Shown here: positions 1 to 8,146 of the stretch, in pieces
Numbering within the stretch: the stretch's first letter is position 1
Layout of the letters: the number at the start of each line of letters is the position of its first letter
NCBI RefSeq assembly: GCF_020832045.1
Contig: NZ_JAFIFK010000068.1
Coordinates: forward strand, 94,321 to 158,320
Direction: 5' to 3'
Source of the DNA: Halomonas sp.
GTDB lineage: Bacteria; Pseudomonadota; Gammaproteobacteria; Pseudomonadales; Halomonadaceae
DNA: 64,000 nt
Program-made: the position numbers and the translations under genes
The notes under the pieces: model-generated
The model's input: only the letters and a program-made list of their open reading frames with translations
What the model was told of the DNA's origin: nothing
Database searches by the model: none

Positions 1-959
1 AACTCCTGGCTGGCGTCACCGGCAATGTAGACATGGCTGGCCTCGCCATCTGCGCGGCGGCATTGCATAGTGAAGCGGTTATAAAGGGGAACGCCATTGT
101 CATCCAGCGCCAGTCCGGCGTTCTCCAGTTGGAGCCCTTCGAGAAAGGGGCGTCGCCCGGTAGCAGCAAGCAGATAATCGAAGCGCTCGATCAAGCGCTC
201 CCCGCTCTCCCGTTCAAGGAAGGCAATTTCCACTTGATCCCCGGCGCGCCGAATGGTGTCGACTTCGGCAGATGGGTCGAGATAGAACTCCTCGTTGAAG
301 GTACGCTCGGCATAGTCACGCAGCGCGGGGTCCTGAAAGGGGCCGAGTGAACCGCTCTTGCCGAACAGGCGTAAACGTACCCCAAGTCGACTCAGCGCCT
401 GGCCGAGTTCCAGGCCGATGATGCCGGCGCCGAACACGGCAAGCGAACTCGGCAACGTCTCCCACTCGAATACGGTGTCGCTATCGATCAGGCGATCGCC
501 AGCCGGATGAAAAATGTCGGGGGCGTGAGGCTGCGAGCCGGTGGCGATGATGATGGTGCCAGCCCGCAGGTGTTGATTGCCGACGCAGAGGGTATGGGAG
601 TCCACGAAGTGGGCCCAGCCAGATACCAGATTACCGGGTTCTATCTGCTGCATGGAGTCAATGACGCCCTCGACGAAGGCGTCGCGCTCACGCCTCACCC
701 GAGCCATCACCGCTCGCCCATCGACCCTGACGTTGCCGACCTCAATGCCGAAGCGCTTCGATGTGTTTACCTGATGGGCTGCCTCTGCGGCCGCGATGAG
801 CAGCTTGGAGGGCATGCATCCCACGCGAGCGCAGGTCGTTCCAGGCTCACCGCCTGCTATGAGCACTACCTCATCCGAGTACTGCCTTGCGCTTTGCCAG
901 GCGCTCAGACCAGCCGTACCGGCCCCGATAACGGCCACGTCGACATCGCGTACCTGCAT
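1..959 (-). CDS. Dihydrolipoyl dehydrogenase-like flavoprotein (3' end outside window)
   Basis: Class I pyridine nucleotide-disulfide oxidoreductase, read from the reverse strand. It starts at the ATG complementary to 957-959, behind an AAGGGGG ribosome site. The N-terminus has the FAD-binding GxGxxG loop (AVIGAGTAGLSA) and then the redox pair TTCARVGCMPSKLL (CX4C). A second NAD-binding loop (FGAGIIGLELGQALSRLG) and the late FAD motif (VYIAGDAS) follow. About 319 residues are visible; the C-terminal dimerisation domain with the His-Glu pair lies beyond base 1. The family oxidises dihydrolipoamide in 2-oxoacid dehydrogenase complexes, but related enzymes reduce mercury, glutathione or other disulfides. 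No E1/E2 genes are seen here, so the exact substrate is open. Confidence 0.8.
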   Translation of the reverse strand, partial: MQVRDVDVAVIGAGTAGLSAWQSARQYSDEVVLIAGGEPGTTCARVGCMPSKLLIAAAEAAHQVNTSKRFGIEVGNVRVDGRAVMARVRRERDAFVEGVIDSMQQIEPGNLVSGWAHFVDSHTLCVGNQHLRAGTIIIATGSQPHAPDIFHPAGDRLIDSDTVFEWETLPSSLAVFGAGIIGLELGQALSRLGVRLRLFGKSGSLGPFQDPALRDYAERTFNEEFYLDPSAEVDTIRRAGDQVEIAFLERESGERLIERFDYLLAATGRRPFLEGLQLENAGLALDDNGVPLYNRFTMQCRRADGEASHVYIAGDASQE

Positions 960-984
960 GGCGTCCCCCTTGGCATCAAGAATC

Positions 985-1023
985 GGCTAGCGTCTAGGCT
1001 TCACTGAAGCCTAGACGCTAGCC
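985..1023. repeat. Perfect 19-bp inverted repeat with 1-nt centre
   Basis: The arm at 985-1003 is the exact reverse complement of the arm at 1005-1023, with one C at 1004 between them. It lies after the stop of the DUF3008 gene and 25 bases ahead of the flavoprotein start, both on the minus strand. It may end the DUF3008 transcript or act as an attenuator or operator for the flavoprotein. There is no U-run after it, so a plain intrinsic terminator is uncertain. Confidence 0.8.
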
Positions 1024-1053
1024 GTCGGCCAAGGCCACCTGGAGGGAGAGTGC

Positions 1054-1242
1054 TCAAGACTTGCGATTATGGGCAGGTTTGTCCTTCTGGCTCGCCGAAG
1101 CCATTTTTTCCAGCTCTTTTTCGTCCATGGATTCATACATCTGCTTCGATGCGCCTTCGAGCTCGCTGACCTTCTTCTCGCCACGCTTGGCGGCTAATGC
1201 AGCTCCGGCTGCCATTTGCTGGGCTTGTGATTTTGCTGGCAT
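1054..1242 (-). CDS. DUF3008 family small protein
   Basis: A 62-residue, highly charged soluble protein beginning MPAKSQAQQMAAGAALAAKRGE, which matches the DUF3008 family (small Lys/Ala/Glu-rich proteins of unknown function, common in proteobacteria). It has no membrane segment and no cysteine. A GGGAGG ribosome site lies just upstream on the minus strand. It appears to be monocistronic, with a perfect hairpin (985-1023) after its stop. No function can be inferred from context. Confidence 0.75.
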   Translation of the reverse strand: MPAKSQAQQMAAGAALAAKRGEKKVSELEGASKQMYESMDEKELEKMASASQKDKPAHNRKS

Positions 1243-1641
1243 GGGTGCCTCCCTTCTTTGGACGAAATGATCGTAGCGTTACCAAATACCGAACTCTACG
1301 AAGAGATATCAATGAGTTGTAGTAATGACCTATCAGGTAAATTAGCCGGCTTTACTCGGGCGCGCCGTTTCAATCCGTTACTTATTCATGCGGAACGTAT
1401 TCAAACACAACGTTTTTTAATCGAGCAAACTAGTTGAATTCGTTAATTGCTAAAATAGGAGAGACTGGAGTTGCAAATCTGTTTTGACTGGTAGGGCATG
1501 CCGTGGTATTCGAAAGCTACGGCAAAAAATAACAATTACGATCTGGCGTTTAATACAGACGATGGCAAGGGACACCTGTAACGACTTAACGGATTGAAAT
1601 CCAACGGATAGCTCCGTTGCATCCGCAGGGAAGGGAGACGT
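1243..1641. other. 400-bp intergenic region, AT-richer than flanks
   Basis: This holds no credible gene. It is visibly richer in A+T than its neighbours and contains a 13-bp perfect inverted repeat: TTTCAATCCGTTA at 1368-1380 and its reverse complement at 1587-1599. An AAGGGAG ribosome site at its right edge serves the GGDEF-EAL gene. It probably carries the divergent promoters of the DUF3008 gene and the GGDEF-EAL gene, but no clear sigma-70 pair was found. Confidence 0.5.
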
Positions 1642-2958
1642 ATGCGCCAGCTCGTCTTACATGGTCGCCCCCACGGGGTGGTCAGTCAGGTTTGCTATGA
1701 CGATGTCACCGGCCTGGTGACTCGACGTCAGGCTGAGATTCACTTGAACACGCTGCTGATAGAAGCCGCCACCCGGAAAAAAAGAGTGGGCGTGCTGCAT
1801 GTCGACATCGACCGCTTGAAGGAGATCAACCATTCCCTTGGTCGCGCCATGGGGGATGCCTGCCTGAGGCAACTGGCCCAGCGCATCGTCGAGGCCATTG
1901 GCAATCGCGGCCATGTGAGTCGTATGGACAGCGACGAACTGATGGTGGTACTCCCCGACATTGAAAATCTGAATGACGTAATCCCCATCGTGGAAAACCT
2001 GTTGGCCCATGCCCGTCGGCCGCTGAAGCTCTCCGGTCAAGCGCTCCTCGCCAGCTGTTGCCTTGGCGTTGCCCTCTACCCCGAGCACGGCGAGACGGTC
2101 AGTGAACTCATGCGCCATGCCAACTTGGCCCGGCGCAAGGCCCAGGCGAGGGGCGCCGGACAGTACTGTGTATTTTCACCGGATCAACTCAAGGCCGGTA
2201 CCGATCGTCTGCAACTGCGCTGCGACTTGCACAAGGCATTGCCACAGGGCGAGATGGCACTGCAATATCGCCCTCTGATCTGCGCGCGCAGCGGACAGGT
2301 CGTGGCGATAGCGGCCCAACCGCGCTGGCATTCGCCGCGTTTCGGCATTCTCGAGCCGGCAAAGTGGATCCCGGCTGCCCGCGACAATGGGCTGTTGAAT
2401 GACATCTGCCACTGGGTCTTGATCAACGCCTGCCGACATGCCCGCTCTTGGTATGACGCCGGTTCGGGGCTCAGGGTTGTGATTGGCGTGCCGGCCGAAG
2501 GGGTGGCGGGCGACATGCTGATCGAGCGTGTCGAACAGGCCCTGGACGCGAGTTGCCTGCCACCGGACCTGCTCGAGATCGAATTGACCGAGAGCGGGCT
2601 GATGCGTGACCCCCACCATGCCAGCAACATGCTTGCGCGCCTTCACACCATGGGAGTGCGCCTTGCCATCGACGGTTTCGGCAGCGGCCACTCCATCCTC
2701 GGTCACCTGGGCCTGTTTCCTCTCGATACACTCAAGCTCGACGCCTTGTTCATCCACGACTGTCTCGACAATCCTCGCCATCAGGCCATCATCCGTTCGG
2801 TCATCGGCATGGCGCACGACTTGGGGATACGCGTCGCGGCGAGCGGTGTGAGTTCACGCCAACAGGTCGATTTCCTGCGTGAGCTAGGCTGCGATCTGCT
2901 GCAGGGCAGTCTGTGGTCACGCATGGAGTACAGCGAACCTCTACCGCCGTTGCCCTGA
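1642..2958 (+). CDS. GGDEF-EAL domain protein with degenerate active sites
   Basis: A 438-residue cytoplasmic protein with a GGDEF-type domain (about 20-180) and an EAL-type domain (about 190-435), and no sensor or membrane part. Both catalytic centres are lost. The GGDEF loop reads RMDSDELM (about residue 95). The EALLRW motif reads IAAQPRW (about 223). The DDFGTG motif is DGFGSG (about 344), and EGVET is SGVSS (about 400). Only ELTES and the LKLD lysine remain. By analogy with CsrD and YdiV-type proteins it probably acts by binding RNA, protein or c-di-GMP instead of making or cleaving c-di-GMP; that role is inference. It appears monocistronic. Confidence 0.85.
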   Translation: MRQLVLHGRPHGVVSQVCYDDVTGLVTRRQAEIHLNTLLIEAATRKKRVGVLHVDIDRLKEINHSLGRAMGDACLRQLAQRIVEAIGNRGHVSRMDSDELMVVLPDIENLNDVIPIVENLLAHARRPLKLSGQALLASCCLGVALYPEHGETVSELMRHANLARRKAQARGAGQYCVFSPDQLKAGTDRLQLRCDLHKALPQGEMALQYRPLICARSGQVVAIAAQPRWHSPRFGILEPAKWIPAARDNGLLNDICHWVLINACRHARSWYDAGSGLRVVIGVPAEGVAGDMLIERVEQALDASCLPPDLLEIELTESGLMRDPHHASNMLARLHTMGVRLAIDGFGSGHSILGHLGLFPLDTLKLDALFIHDCLDNPRHQAIIRSVIGMAHDLGIRVAASGVSSRQQVDFLRELGCDLLQGSLWSRMEYSEPLPPLP

Positions 2959-3056
2959 CGTTGGGGGCAGAGAGCCCAGGGTGTGGTTGCGGGCAAGCCG
3001 GTTTCGACCGACCATGAAGTCTCGACAATCAGACCACGTCCTTCAAAGGAGCCGCC

Positions 3057-3254
3057 ATGCCCATCGTCACCATCCAGCAGTTCCCACGCGAGCTGAACCA
3101 GAAGCGCGAACTGGCGCGCCGTATCACCCAGGCTTTTGTCGAGGTGTACGGCACTTCCGAGCAGAGCGTGCAGGTCTTCTTCAGCGAAGTGGATGGAGAG
3201 AACTGGGCCAAGGCGGGAGAGATGGGCTGTGATCGCAGTCCGGGGCAGGGCTGA
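3057..3254 (+). CDS. 4-oxalocrotonate tautomerase family protein
   Basis: A 65-residue protein of the tautomerase superfamily. Pro-1 follows the initiator Met (MPIVTIQQF) and would be the catalytic base. The central stretch (KRELARRITQAFVEVYG) is the usual helix, and the following strand (VQVFFSEVDGENWAKAG) is typical of the 4-OT group. An AAGGAG site lies just upstream. It sits 14 bases ahead of a creatininase-family gene and probably shares its transcript. These enzymes move double bonds in unsaturated keto acids; the natural substrate is not evident. Confidence 0.85.
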   Translation: MPIVTIQQFPRELNQKRELARRITQAFVEVYGTSEQSVQVFFSEVDGENWAKAGEMGCDRSPGQG

Positions 3255-3268
3255 GAGGGAGAGACATC

Positions 3269-4021
3269 ATGCGACTTCAGCACCTCACCTGGCAGGAGGT
3301 CGAGACCTACCTGAGGCAAAGAACCGATATCATCGTGCCGATCGGCTCCACCGAGCAGCACGGCCCCAATGGCCTGGTTGGCACCGATGCCATCTGTCCC
3401 GAAACCGTTGCCTGGGAAGTCGGTGAGCGATATGGGGTGCTGGTGGCGCCGACTCAGAGTCTGGGAATGGCCCAGCATCACCTGGCGTTTCCCGGCACGA
3501 TCAGCCTGCGCCCCAGTACCTTGATTGCCGTGCTGCGCGACACCTTGCTCTCGCTATCGCGTCACGGATTTACCCACGTCTTCTTTCTTAATGGCCACGG
3601 CGGAAATATCGCCACCCTGAGTGCCGCCTTCGCCGAGGTGTATGCCGAACGCAGCCTGCTCGATGGCGATGTACGGCGTGGCGAGTTGAACCTCACCAAT
3701 AACAACTGGTTCGCCGGCCCTCGCGTGCGCAAGCTGGCCGAGTCGCTGTACGGGGATGCCGAAGGCACGCATGCCACTGCGTCGGAAGTGGCGCTCTCGT
3801 GGTTTGCCCGACCGGACGCGGTAAAACAGGTCGAGATGTCGCCGCGTCTTGCGCCGCAAGGCAGCGCCCAGTGCGACGCCGAAGAGTTCCGTCGCCGTTT
3901 TCCCGATGGCCGCATGGGCTCCGACCCTAGCCTCGCCAGCATCGAGCACGGCCGGCGCTTCTTCGAAGCCAGCGTGGACGACGTGTGGGAAGCTTACCGG
4001 GCCTTCACCGGCCGTGAATGA
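3269..4021 (+). CDS. Creatininase family amidohydrolase
   Basis: A 250-residue metal-dependent amidohydrolase of the creatininase family. The metal-binding signature is present: EQHGPNGLVGTD around residues 29-38 and NGHGGN around 108-113, with a downstream Glu (YGDAEGTHATASE) that usually completes the site. Family members open creatinine or hydrolyse formamide groups, as in riboflavin and mycofactocin pathways. It lies between a tautomerase and an alpha/beta hydrolase whose ribosome site overlaps its stop, so the three probably form one operon, possibly for degrading a cyclic or amide compound. The substrate is unknown. Confidence 0.85.
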   Translation: MRLQHLTWQEVETYLRQRTDIIVPIGSTEQHGPNGLVGTDAICPETVAWEVGERYGVLVAPTQSLGMAQHHLAFPGTISLRPSTLIAVLRDTLLSLSRHGFTHVFFLNGHGGNIATLSAAFAEVYAERSLLDGDVRRGELNLTNNNWFAGPRVRKLAESLYGDAEGTHATASEVALSWFARPDAVKQVEMSPRLAPQGSAQCDAEEFRRRFPDGRMGSDPSLASIEHGRRFFEASVDDVWEAYRAFTGRE

Positions 4022-4034
4022 AGGAGGGCGATAA

Positions 4035-4880
4035 TTGCTGCGCGTGGTCTCCTCCCTGGTCGGCATCTATGCACTCGTGGTGCTCCTGGCCTGGTTCTTT
4101 CAGGAGCGTTTGCTCTTTTTGCCCCACGTCGGGCGTGAACACGTTGCCACCCCTGCCGAGCGCGGCTTGGGCTGGCAGCAGGTCGATCTGATCACCGAGG
4201 ATGGGGTCAATCTGGATGCCTGGTGGATTCCCACTGACCGACCTCGTGGCAGCCTGCTGTTCCTGCATGGCAACGCCGGCAACATCTCCCATCGGCTCGA
4301 CTCGATTCAACAGTTCCACCGCCTGGGGCTTTCGGTGCTGATTCTGGATTATCGCGGCTATGGACGCAGTGAAGGGCGCCCATCCGAAGCGGGTACGGCG
4401 CTGGATGCCAGGGCGGGATGGCGCTGGCTAACCGAGCAAGCCGGTGCACCTGCCGATGAGATCGTACTGTTCGGCCGCTCGCTGGGGGCGGCCGTAGCGG
4501 CGGAGCTGGCGGCTTCACTGGAAGCGCAGAACCAGCCGGCGGCGGTGCTGCTGGAGTCGCCGTTTCGCTCGGTGCCGGCACTCGGCCAACAACTTTACCC
4601 CCTCCTGCCGGTGCGTTGGCTGGCAACGCTGGACTACCCGACCGAACGCTACGTCACCCGGATCGAGGCGCCGCTACTGGTGATTCATAGCCGCGACGAC
4701 GAGATCATTCCCTATACCGAGGGTGAAGCGGTATTCGAGGCAGCCAATGAGCCCAAGCAGATGCTTCCCATCATGGGCGGACACAACACCGGTTTCGTCG
4801 AGAGCGAGCCTGGATATTCAGCGGCCATCGACCAATTCCTGATCCGCCTGGCGGGGTTGGAAAGACACCCATCCGATTGA
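4035..4880 (+). CDS. Membrane-anchored alpha/beta hydrolase (BEM46/ABHD13-like)
   Basis: A 281-residue serine hydrolase. A TTG start is chosen because AAGGAGGG lies 7 bases ahead, overlapping the stop of the creatininase gene. Residues 5-22 form one membrane segment, so the enzyme is probably anchored with its domain outside the cytoplasm. The oxyanion motif LHGNAGN is near residue 77 and the nucleophile elbow GRSLG near 146-150. The acid is probably in SRDDEIIP (about 220) and the histidine in GGHNTGF (about 249). Family members act as esterases or thioesterases; the substrate is unknown. Confidence 0.85.
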   Translation: MLRVVSSLVGIYALVVLLAWFFQERLLFLPHVGREHVATPAERGLGWQQVDLITEDGVNLDAWWIPTDRPRGSLLFLHGNAGNISHRLDSIQQFHRLGLSVLILDYRGYGRSEGRPSEAGTALDARAGWRWLTEQAGAPADEIVLFGRSLGAAVAAELAASLEAQNQPAAVLLESPFRSVPALGQQLYPLLPVRWLATLDYPTERYVTRIEAPLLVIHSRDDEIIPYTEGEAVFEAANEPKQMLPIMGGHNTGFVESEPGYSAAIDQFLIRLAGLERHPSD

Positions 4881-4993
4881 AACTGACATCGTGGAATTGC
4901 CCTGGCTATGTAGGTTTTCTGAGTAGCTGGGTAATGTTTCGTTCCCGCCTGCTGTACTAGCGTGACGTTTGAGGCTTCCGGCTCGAAGCGGCA

Positions 4994-5021
4994 TTGACAG
5001 CCTACCTACGCCGACTATTTT
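4994..5021 (+). promoter_or_regulatory. Probable sigma-70 promoter of the stress membrane operon
   Basis: A consensus TTGACA at 4994-4999 is followed 16 bases later by TATTTT at 5016-5021. The first gene starts at 5114 behind GGAGGTGG. A small hairpin (CCCCC/GGGGG, 5071-5084) lies in the leader between promoter and start. Inferred from sequence alone. Confidence 0.5.
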
Positions 5022-5113
5022 GCGAGTGTGGCCAAACAATTCTCTGTACGAGTACCGGCGACATGGAATCCCCCAGATGGGGGAGTGAAACAGGCAATAC
5101 ATGGAGGTGGCGA

Positions 5114-5569
5114 ATGAACGATACCCCTAGCCGTACGAGCTCAGATTCCGATACTGACAATGGCAGCGGCCGGCCCGGCATCGATCGCGACGAACTGCGT
5201 CACCACGCAGAAGAAGCTCGCGATGAGCTGCGCGATGCAGCCAAACAGCAGGCCGAAAGCCTGTTAGATCGTCAGAAGGCTGCAGCGGCCGATCAGGCCG
5301 AGAAGGTCGCAGCGGTGCTGCACAAGACAGCTGATGAGTTCGAACGCCAGCAACAGCCCTATTTTTCCGGTTGCGTCAATGAATTGGCTCGGCGATCCGA
5401 TGCCTTCTCTCGCACGTTGCGTGAACGGGACCTGGAAACCTTGTTGGAGAGCACCCGCCGGTACAGTCGTCAGCATCCGGCACTCTTCCTTGGCGGAGCG
5501 ATTGCTGCTGGCTTCATGCTCTCGCGCTTTCTGCGCAGCTCCCATGAAGTGGATGGTCAGCACCACTGA
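5114..5569 (+). CDS. Small coiled-coil/membrane protein of a three-gene stress operon
   Basis: A 151-residue protein with no recognised catalytic motif. The ATG at 5114 is chosen because GGAGGTGG lies directly ahead. The N-terminal 25 residues are polar and Ser/Asp-rich. Residues about 25-85 are a charged amphipathic helix, and about 115-135 (HPALFLGGAIAAGFMLSRFL) is a single hydrophobic segment near the C-terminus. That arrangement resembles DUF883/YqjD-type tail-anchored proteins, though the sequence match is loose. It is the first gene of an operon with a holin-family protein and a DUF3618 protein, a set often found together in proteobacteria and linked to stationary phase or stress. Confidence 0.7.
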   Translation: MNDTPSRTSSDSDTDNGSGRPGIDRDELRHHAEEARDELRDAAKQQAESLLDRQKAAAADQAEKVAAVLHKTADEFERQQQPYFSGCVNELARRSDAFSRTLRERDLETLLESTRRYSRQHPALFLGGAIAAGFMLSRFLRSSHEVDGQHH

Positions 5570-5643
5570 CGTCTTGACGCCAGTGAAATGGAGGCGCTTG
5601 CGCTGAGCAGCGCTTTTGCCAGTAGCCAAGGAGGCGAACTCTC

Positions 5644-6081
5644 ATGGAAGCGGAAAACAGAAGCCGAACCCAAGACTCCTCGATCGGATCTCTCTTCACG
5701 AGCCTCGCTCGGGAAGTGACCGCCTTGGTGCGTAAGGAATCCGAACTGGCCAAGGTGGAAATGAGCGAGAAGACCGGCCAGGCGCTAGGGGCCATTGCCT
5801 CGATAGCCATTGCCGGCGCTGTTCTAATGTGCGGTTTTCTTGTGCTGCTTGCCGCCGCGGTCTTCGGCCTCAATGTCGTTCTTCCTCCCGAGACCACGCC
5901 GTGGCTCTCCGCACTCATCGTCGGCGGAGTCGTCGTGCTGGTGGGCCTGATAATGCTTCAGGCGGGGCGCAAGAAGCTGAAGCAGGAAAACCTGATGCCG
6001 ACCCGCACCATGGCGAGCCTGCGGCGGGACAAGTCTCTGGCCCAGCAGCATGAAGAGGTGATCAAGGAGGAGATGAGATGA
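5644..6081 (+). CDS. Phage holin family protein (Phage_holin_3_6 / DUF1469)
   Basis: A 145-residue inner-membrane protein. A cytoplasmic N-terminal helix (SLFTSLAREVTALVRKESELAKVEM) is followed by two membrane segments (about 48-75 and 82-105) and a charged C-terminus. This is the usual form of the DUF1469/YqjE-like family. Despite the name, the gene is chromosomal with no phage genes around it, so it is unlikely to be a lysis holin. It overlaps the next start by four bases (ATGA), implying coupled translation with the DUF3618 protein. Confidence 0.85.
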   Translation: MEAENRSRTQDSSIGSLFTSLAREVTALVRKESELAKVEMSEKTGQALGAIASIAIAGAVLMCGFLVLLAAAVFGLNVVLPPETTPWLSALIVGGVVVLVGLIMLQAGRKKLKQENLMPTRTMASLRRDKSLAQQHEEVIKEEMR

Positions 6082-7211
6082 GCCAGGACGGAAGGCGACG
6101 TTCCGACGAGATCGAGAACGAGATCCACCAGGCGCGGGCGCGTCTGGACGATACCCTTCACCAAATCGAAGTGAGACTTTCTCCCGAGAGGCTTATGAAC
6201 ATGACTTATGACTATTTGCGTCAAGGCGGCGGTGAAAGGATTGCCACAAGCCTGGGCAGGACGATCAAGGAAAATCCGCTGCCCGTTCTGGTGACCGGTA
6301 TCGGGCTAGGCTGGCTGGTTTTGGCTCAGCGCAACTCGCAGCACGATCGCTCCCACGAAACGCAGCCGCGTCATGCCGGCGGGTATCCAGGCTCCACCAT
6401 TCCCGATAGCGGTCATGACGGTAGGCACGACAGCCTCAGTGGAGCGGGAACCACCACGCTGGGGCATGATCCGGCAGCCTTGGGAGCGACCCCCAGACAC
6501 GACTCCGATTCACAGAGCCACGGTGGCGGGATGACCAGCAAGGCGCAGCACATGGCCGAAGAGATGCGCGAGCGAGCCGAGCGCGTGGGCGGTCAGGTCA
6601 AGGAGCGCGTTCAGCACATGGGCGATCAGGTTCGCGATCGCGCTTCTCATTTCGGTGAGCAGAGGCATGCCGCGATGCACGCCGCATCGCAGCGGATGCA
6701 TGAGGCCAGCAGTCAGACGAGCCACTTCGTCAAGGACCACCCCCTGGTGGCGGGTGCACTGGGCGTGGCCGTAGGGGCCGTGCTGGGCAGCCTGTTCGCC
6801 CCGACACGGTTGGAAAACGAATATCTTGGCGACCTTCGCGACCGCGCCCTCGACCGCGCCGAAGAGGCTGGCCAGGAGCAGCTCGAACGTGCCGAGGAGA
6901 AGATTCACCAGACCGCAGAGCGGTTGAAAGACGAGGCTCGCTCGGCCAAGCCCTCGAATGCCCCTCACTACGGTGAGAACGACTCGAGCGAGGAGCGTTT
7001 CGCCAAGGCAGGGTCGTCGAAGGTCGGTACCGAGAGCGGTATGAAAAGCGGTATGAAGAGCGGCATGGAGAGCGGTATGAAGAGCGACCAGAGCGAGGCG
7101 GCGAAGAAGGGTGGTTCCAGCACTACCCCATCGACGGCTTCCACCCCATCGACGCCTTCCACACCTTCCACCTCGTCGGGCAGTGGTACAACACCCAGCA
7201 AGGGCAGTTGA
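6078..7211 (+). CDS. DUF3618 domain protein with repetitive C-terminus
   Basis: A 377-residue protein, far longer than a minimal DUF3618 protein. The DUF3618 region is at about 8-55 (EIHQARARLDDTLHQIEVRLSPERL), followed by a membrane segment (about 70-88). After a His/Gly-rich linker comes a long amphipathic region (about 150-220) with regularly spaced Met/His/Glu. A second glycine-rich membrane segment (about 222-242, with LGSLFAPT) resembles YtxH/DUF883 proteins. The tail has SGMK repeats and a Pro/Ser/Thr-rich end. It is the last gene of the operon, ahead of a GC-rich terminator. It may act in envelope stress or scaffolding; function is not established. Confidence 0.8.
   Translation: MSQDGRRRSDEIENEIHQARARLDDTLHQIEVRLSPERLMNMTYDYLRQGGGERIATSLGRTIKENPLPVLVTGIGLGWLVLAQRNSQHDRSHETQPRHAGGYPGSTIPDSGHDGRHDSLSGAGTTTLGHDPAALGATPRHDSDSQSHGGGMTSKAQHMAEEMRERAERVGGQVKERVQHMGDQVRDRASHFGEQRHAAMHAASQRMHEASSQTSHFVKDHPLVAGALGVAVGAVLGSLFAPTRLENEYLGDLRDRALDRAEEAGQEQLERAEEKIHQTAERLKDEARSAKPSNAPHYGENDSSEERFAKAGSSKVGTESGMKSGMKSGMESGMKSDQSEAAKKGGSSTTPSTASTPSTPSTPSTSSGSGTTPSKGS
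7034..7086 (+). repeat. Four 12-bp tandem repeats encoding SGMK/SGME
   Basis: Near-identical 12-base units of the form AGCGGTATGAAG are repeated four times inside the 3' part of the DUF3618 gene, giving SGMK-SGMK-SGME-SGMK. A few bases later the CDS has Pro/Ser/Thr repeats. Such units can expand or contract by slippage. Confidence 0.85.
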
Positions 7212-7244
7212 ACCGAAGCCCCATGCAAGATGAACAGCCGCGGG

Positions 7245-7273
7245 GCCCCCCCCCGGGCCGGGGGGGGCGTTTT
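7245..7273 (+). terminator. Terminator between convergent DUF3618 and YebC genes
   Basis: A G plus eight C (7245-7253) pairs with eight G plus a C (7260-7268) around a six-base loop and is followed by GTTTT. The pure G/C stem ends the stress operon and may also stop reverse transcription of the yebC-like gene. Long C and G runs make the base count here prone to sequencing error. Confidence 0.75.
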
Positions 7274-7274
7274 C

Positions 7275-7997
7275 TCACTCGGTGATTTCGGCGTTGTGAT
7301 AGACGTTCTGAACGTCGTCCAGGTCGTTCAGCGTATCGATCAGCTTTTCGAACATCGCCACATCGTCACCCTCGACCTGTGTCACGGTCTGAGGTACGAA
7401 CTGAATTTCGTCGACTTCGAACTCGATCCCACTGAAGGCATCCAGCAGCGCCTGTTTAGCCTTGGCATATTCGGTATGCGGCGCGAAGACGGTAATGCGG
7501 CCCTCTTCGTTCTCGATGTCGGTGACATCGACATCGGCTTCCATCAGCGCTTCTAGCGCGGCTTCCTCGTCGCTACCGGCAAAAGCGAGGATGGCGCAAT
7601 GATCGAACATGTGGCTGACGCTGCCCGGGGTACCGAGCTTGCTCTTGGCCTTGTTGAAGCAGCCGCGTACGTCACCGAAGGTGCGGTTGGGGTTGTCGGT
7701 GAGGCAGTCGACGATAACCATGCAATTGCCCGGACCGAAGCCCTCATAGCGGGCCGGAGAGTAATCCTCGCCGCCGACACCGCTGGCCTTGTCCAGCGCC
7801 TTCTCGATGACGTGGCCGGGTACCTGGTCCTTCTTGGCGCGCTCCATCAGGCCGCGCAGCGTCAGATTGCCGTTGGGGTCGGTGCCGCCCTGCTTGGCGC
7901 AGACGTAGATCTCACGCCCGTACTTGCTGTACACCTTGGTCTTGGCGGCGGCCGTCTTGGCCATGGATTCCTTGCGGTTCTGAAAGGCCCTGCCCAT
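7275..7997 (-). CDS. YebC/PmpR family protein, YeeN type
   Basis: A 240-residue member of the YebC/PmpR/TACO1 family. The N-terminus ([11 protein letters not shown], then [21 protein letters not shown]) and the core [20 protein letters not shown] are like E. coli YeeN and not the general YebC paralogue. The acidic middle domain ([14 protein letters not shown]) and the closing DDVQNVYHN are intact. Family members were described as transcription regulators and more recently as translation factors that relieve stalling on proline-rich nascent chains. It is monocistronic and convergent with the DUF3618 operon. Confidence 0.9.
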   Translation of the reverse strand: MGRAFQNRKESMAKTAAAKTKVYSKYGREIYVCAKQGGTDPNGNLTLRGLMERAKKDQVPGHVIEKALDKASGVGGEDYSPARYEGFGPGNCMVIVDCLTDNPNRTFGDVRGCFNKAKSKLGTPGSVSHMFDHCAILAFAGSDEEAALEALMEADVDVTDIENEEGRITVFAPHTEYAKAKQALLDAFSGIEFEVDEIQFVPQTVTQVEGDDVAMFEKLIDTLNDLDDVQNVYHNAEITE

Positions 7998-8146
7998 AAA
8001 CGTTGTCCTGTCGAATCGGATACGAGGCTGGATTCTACGAAACCGTCCCGGCAGGGAACAGCCCTATTTCAACCCGACAGGTGCTGTCGTGATACGGATC
8101 ATGTCTACACTGACAGCTGACACGTCTCATCGGTGGAGGCATCGCC

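Noticed and set aside
507..1007. A 166-codon plus-strand open frame over the flavoprotein gene
   Set aside because: It is a shadow of the minus-strand flavoprotein, which has FAD and redox-cysteine motifs.
1368..1599. CRISPR-like repeat (TTTCAATCC...)
   Set aside because: Only two copies, in inverted orientation and 206 bases apart, with no spacer array or cas genes.
5644..6081. Prophage lysis gene, from the name phage holin family
   Set aside because: No phage genes are nearby, and the gene is in a known chromosomal stress-type operon with a DUF3618 partner.
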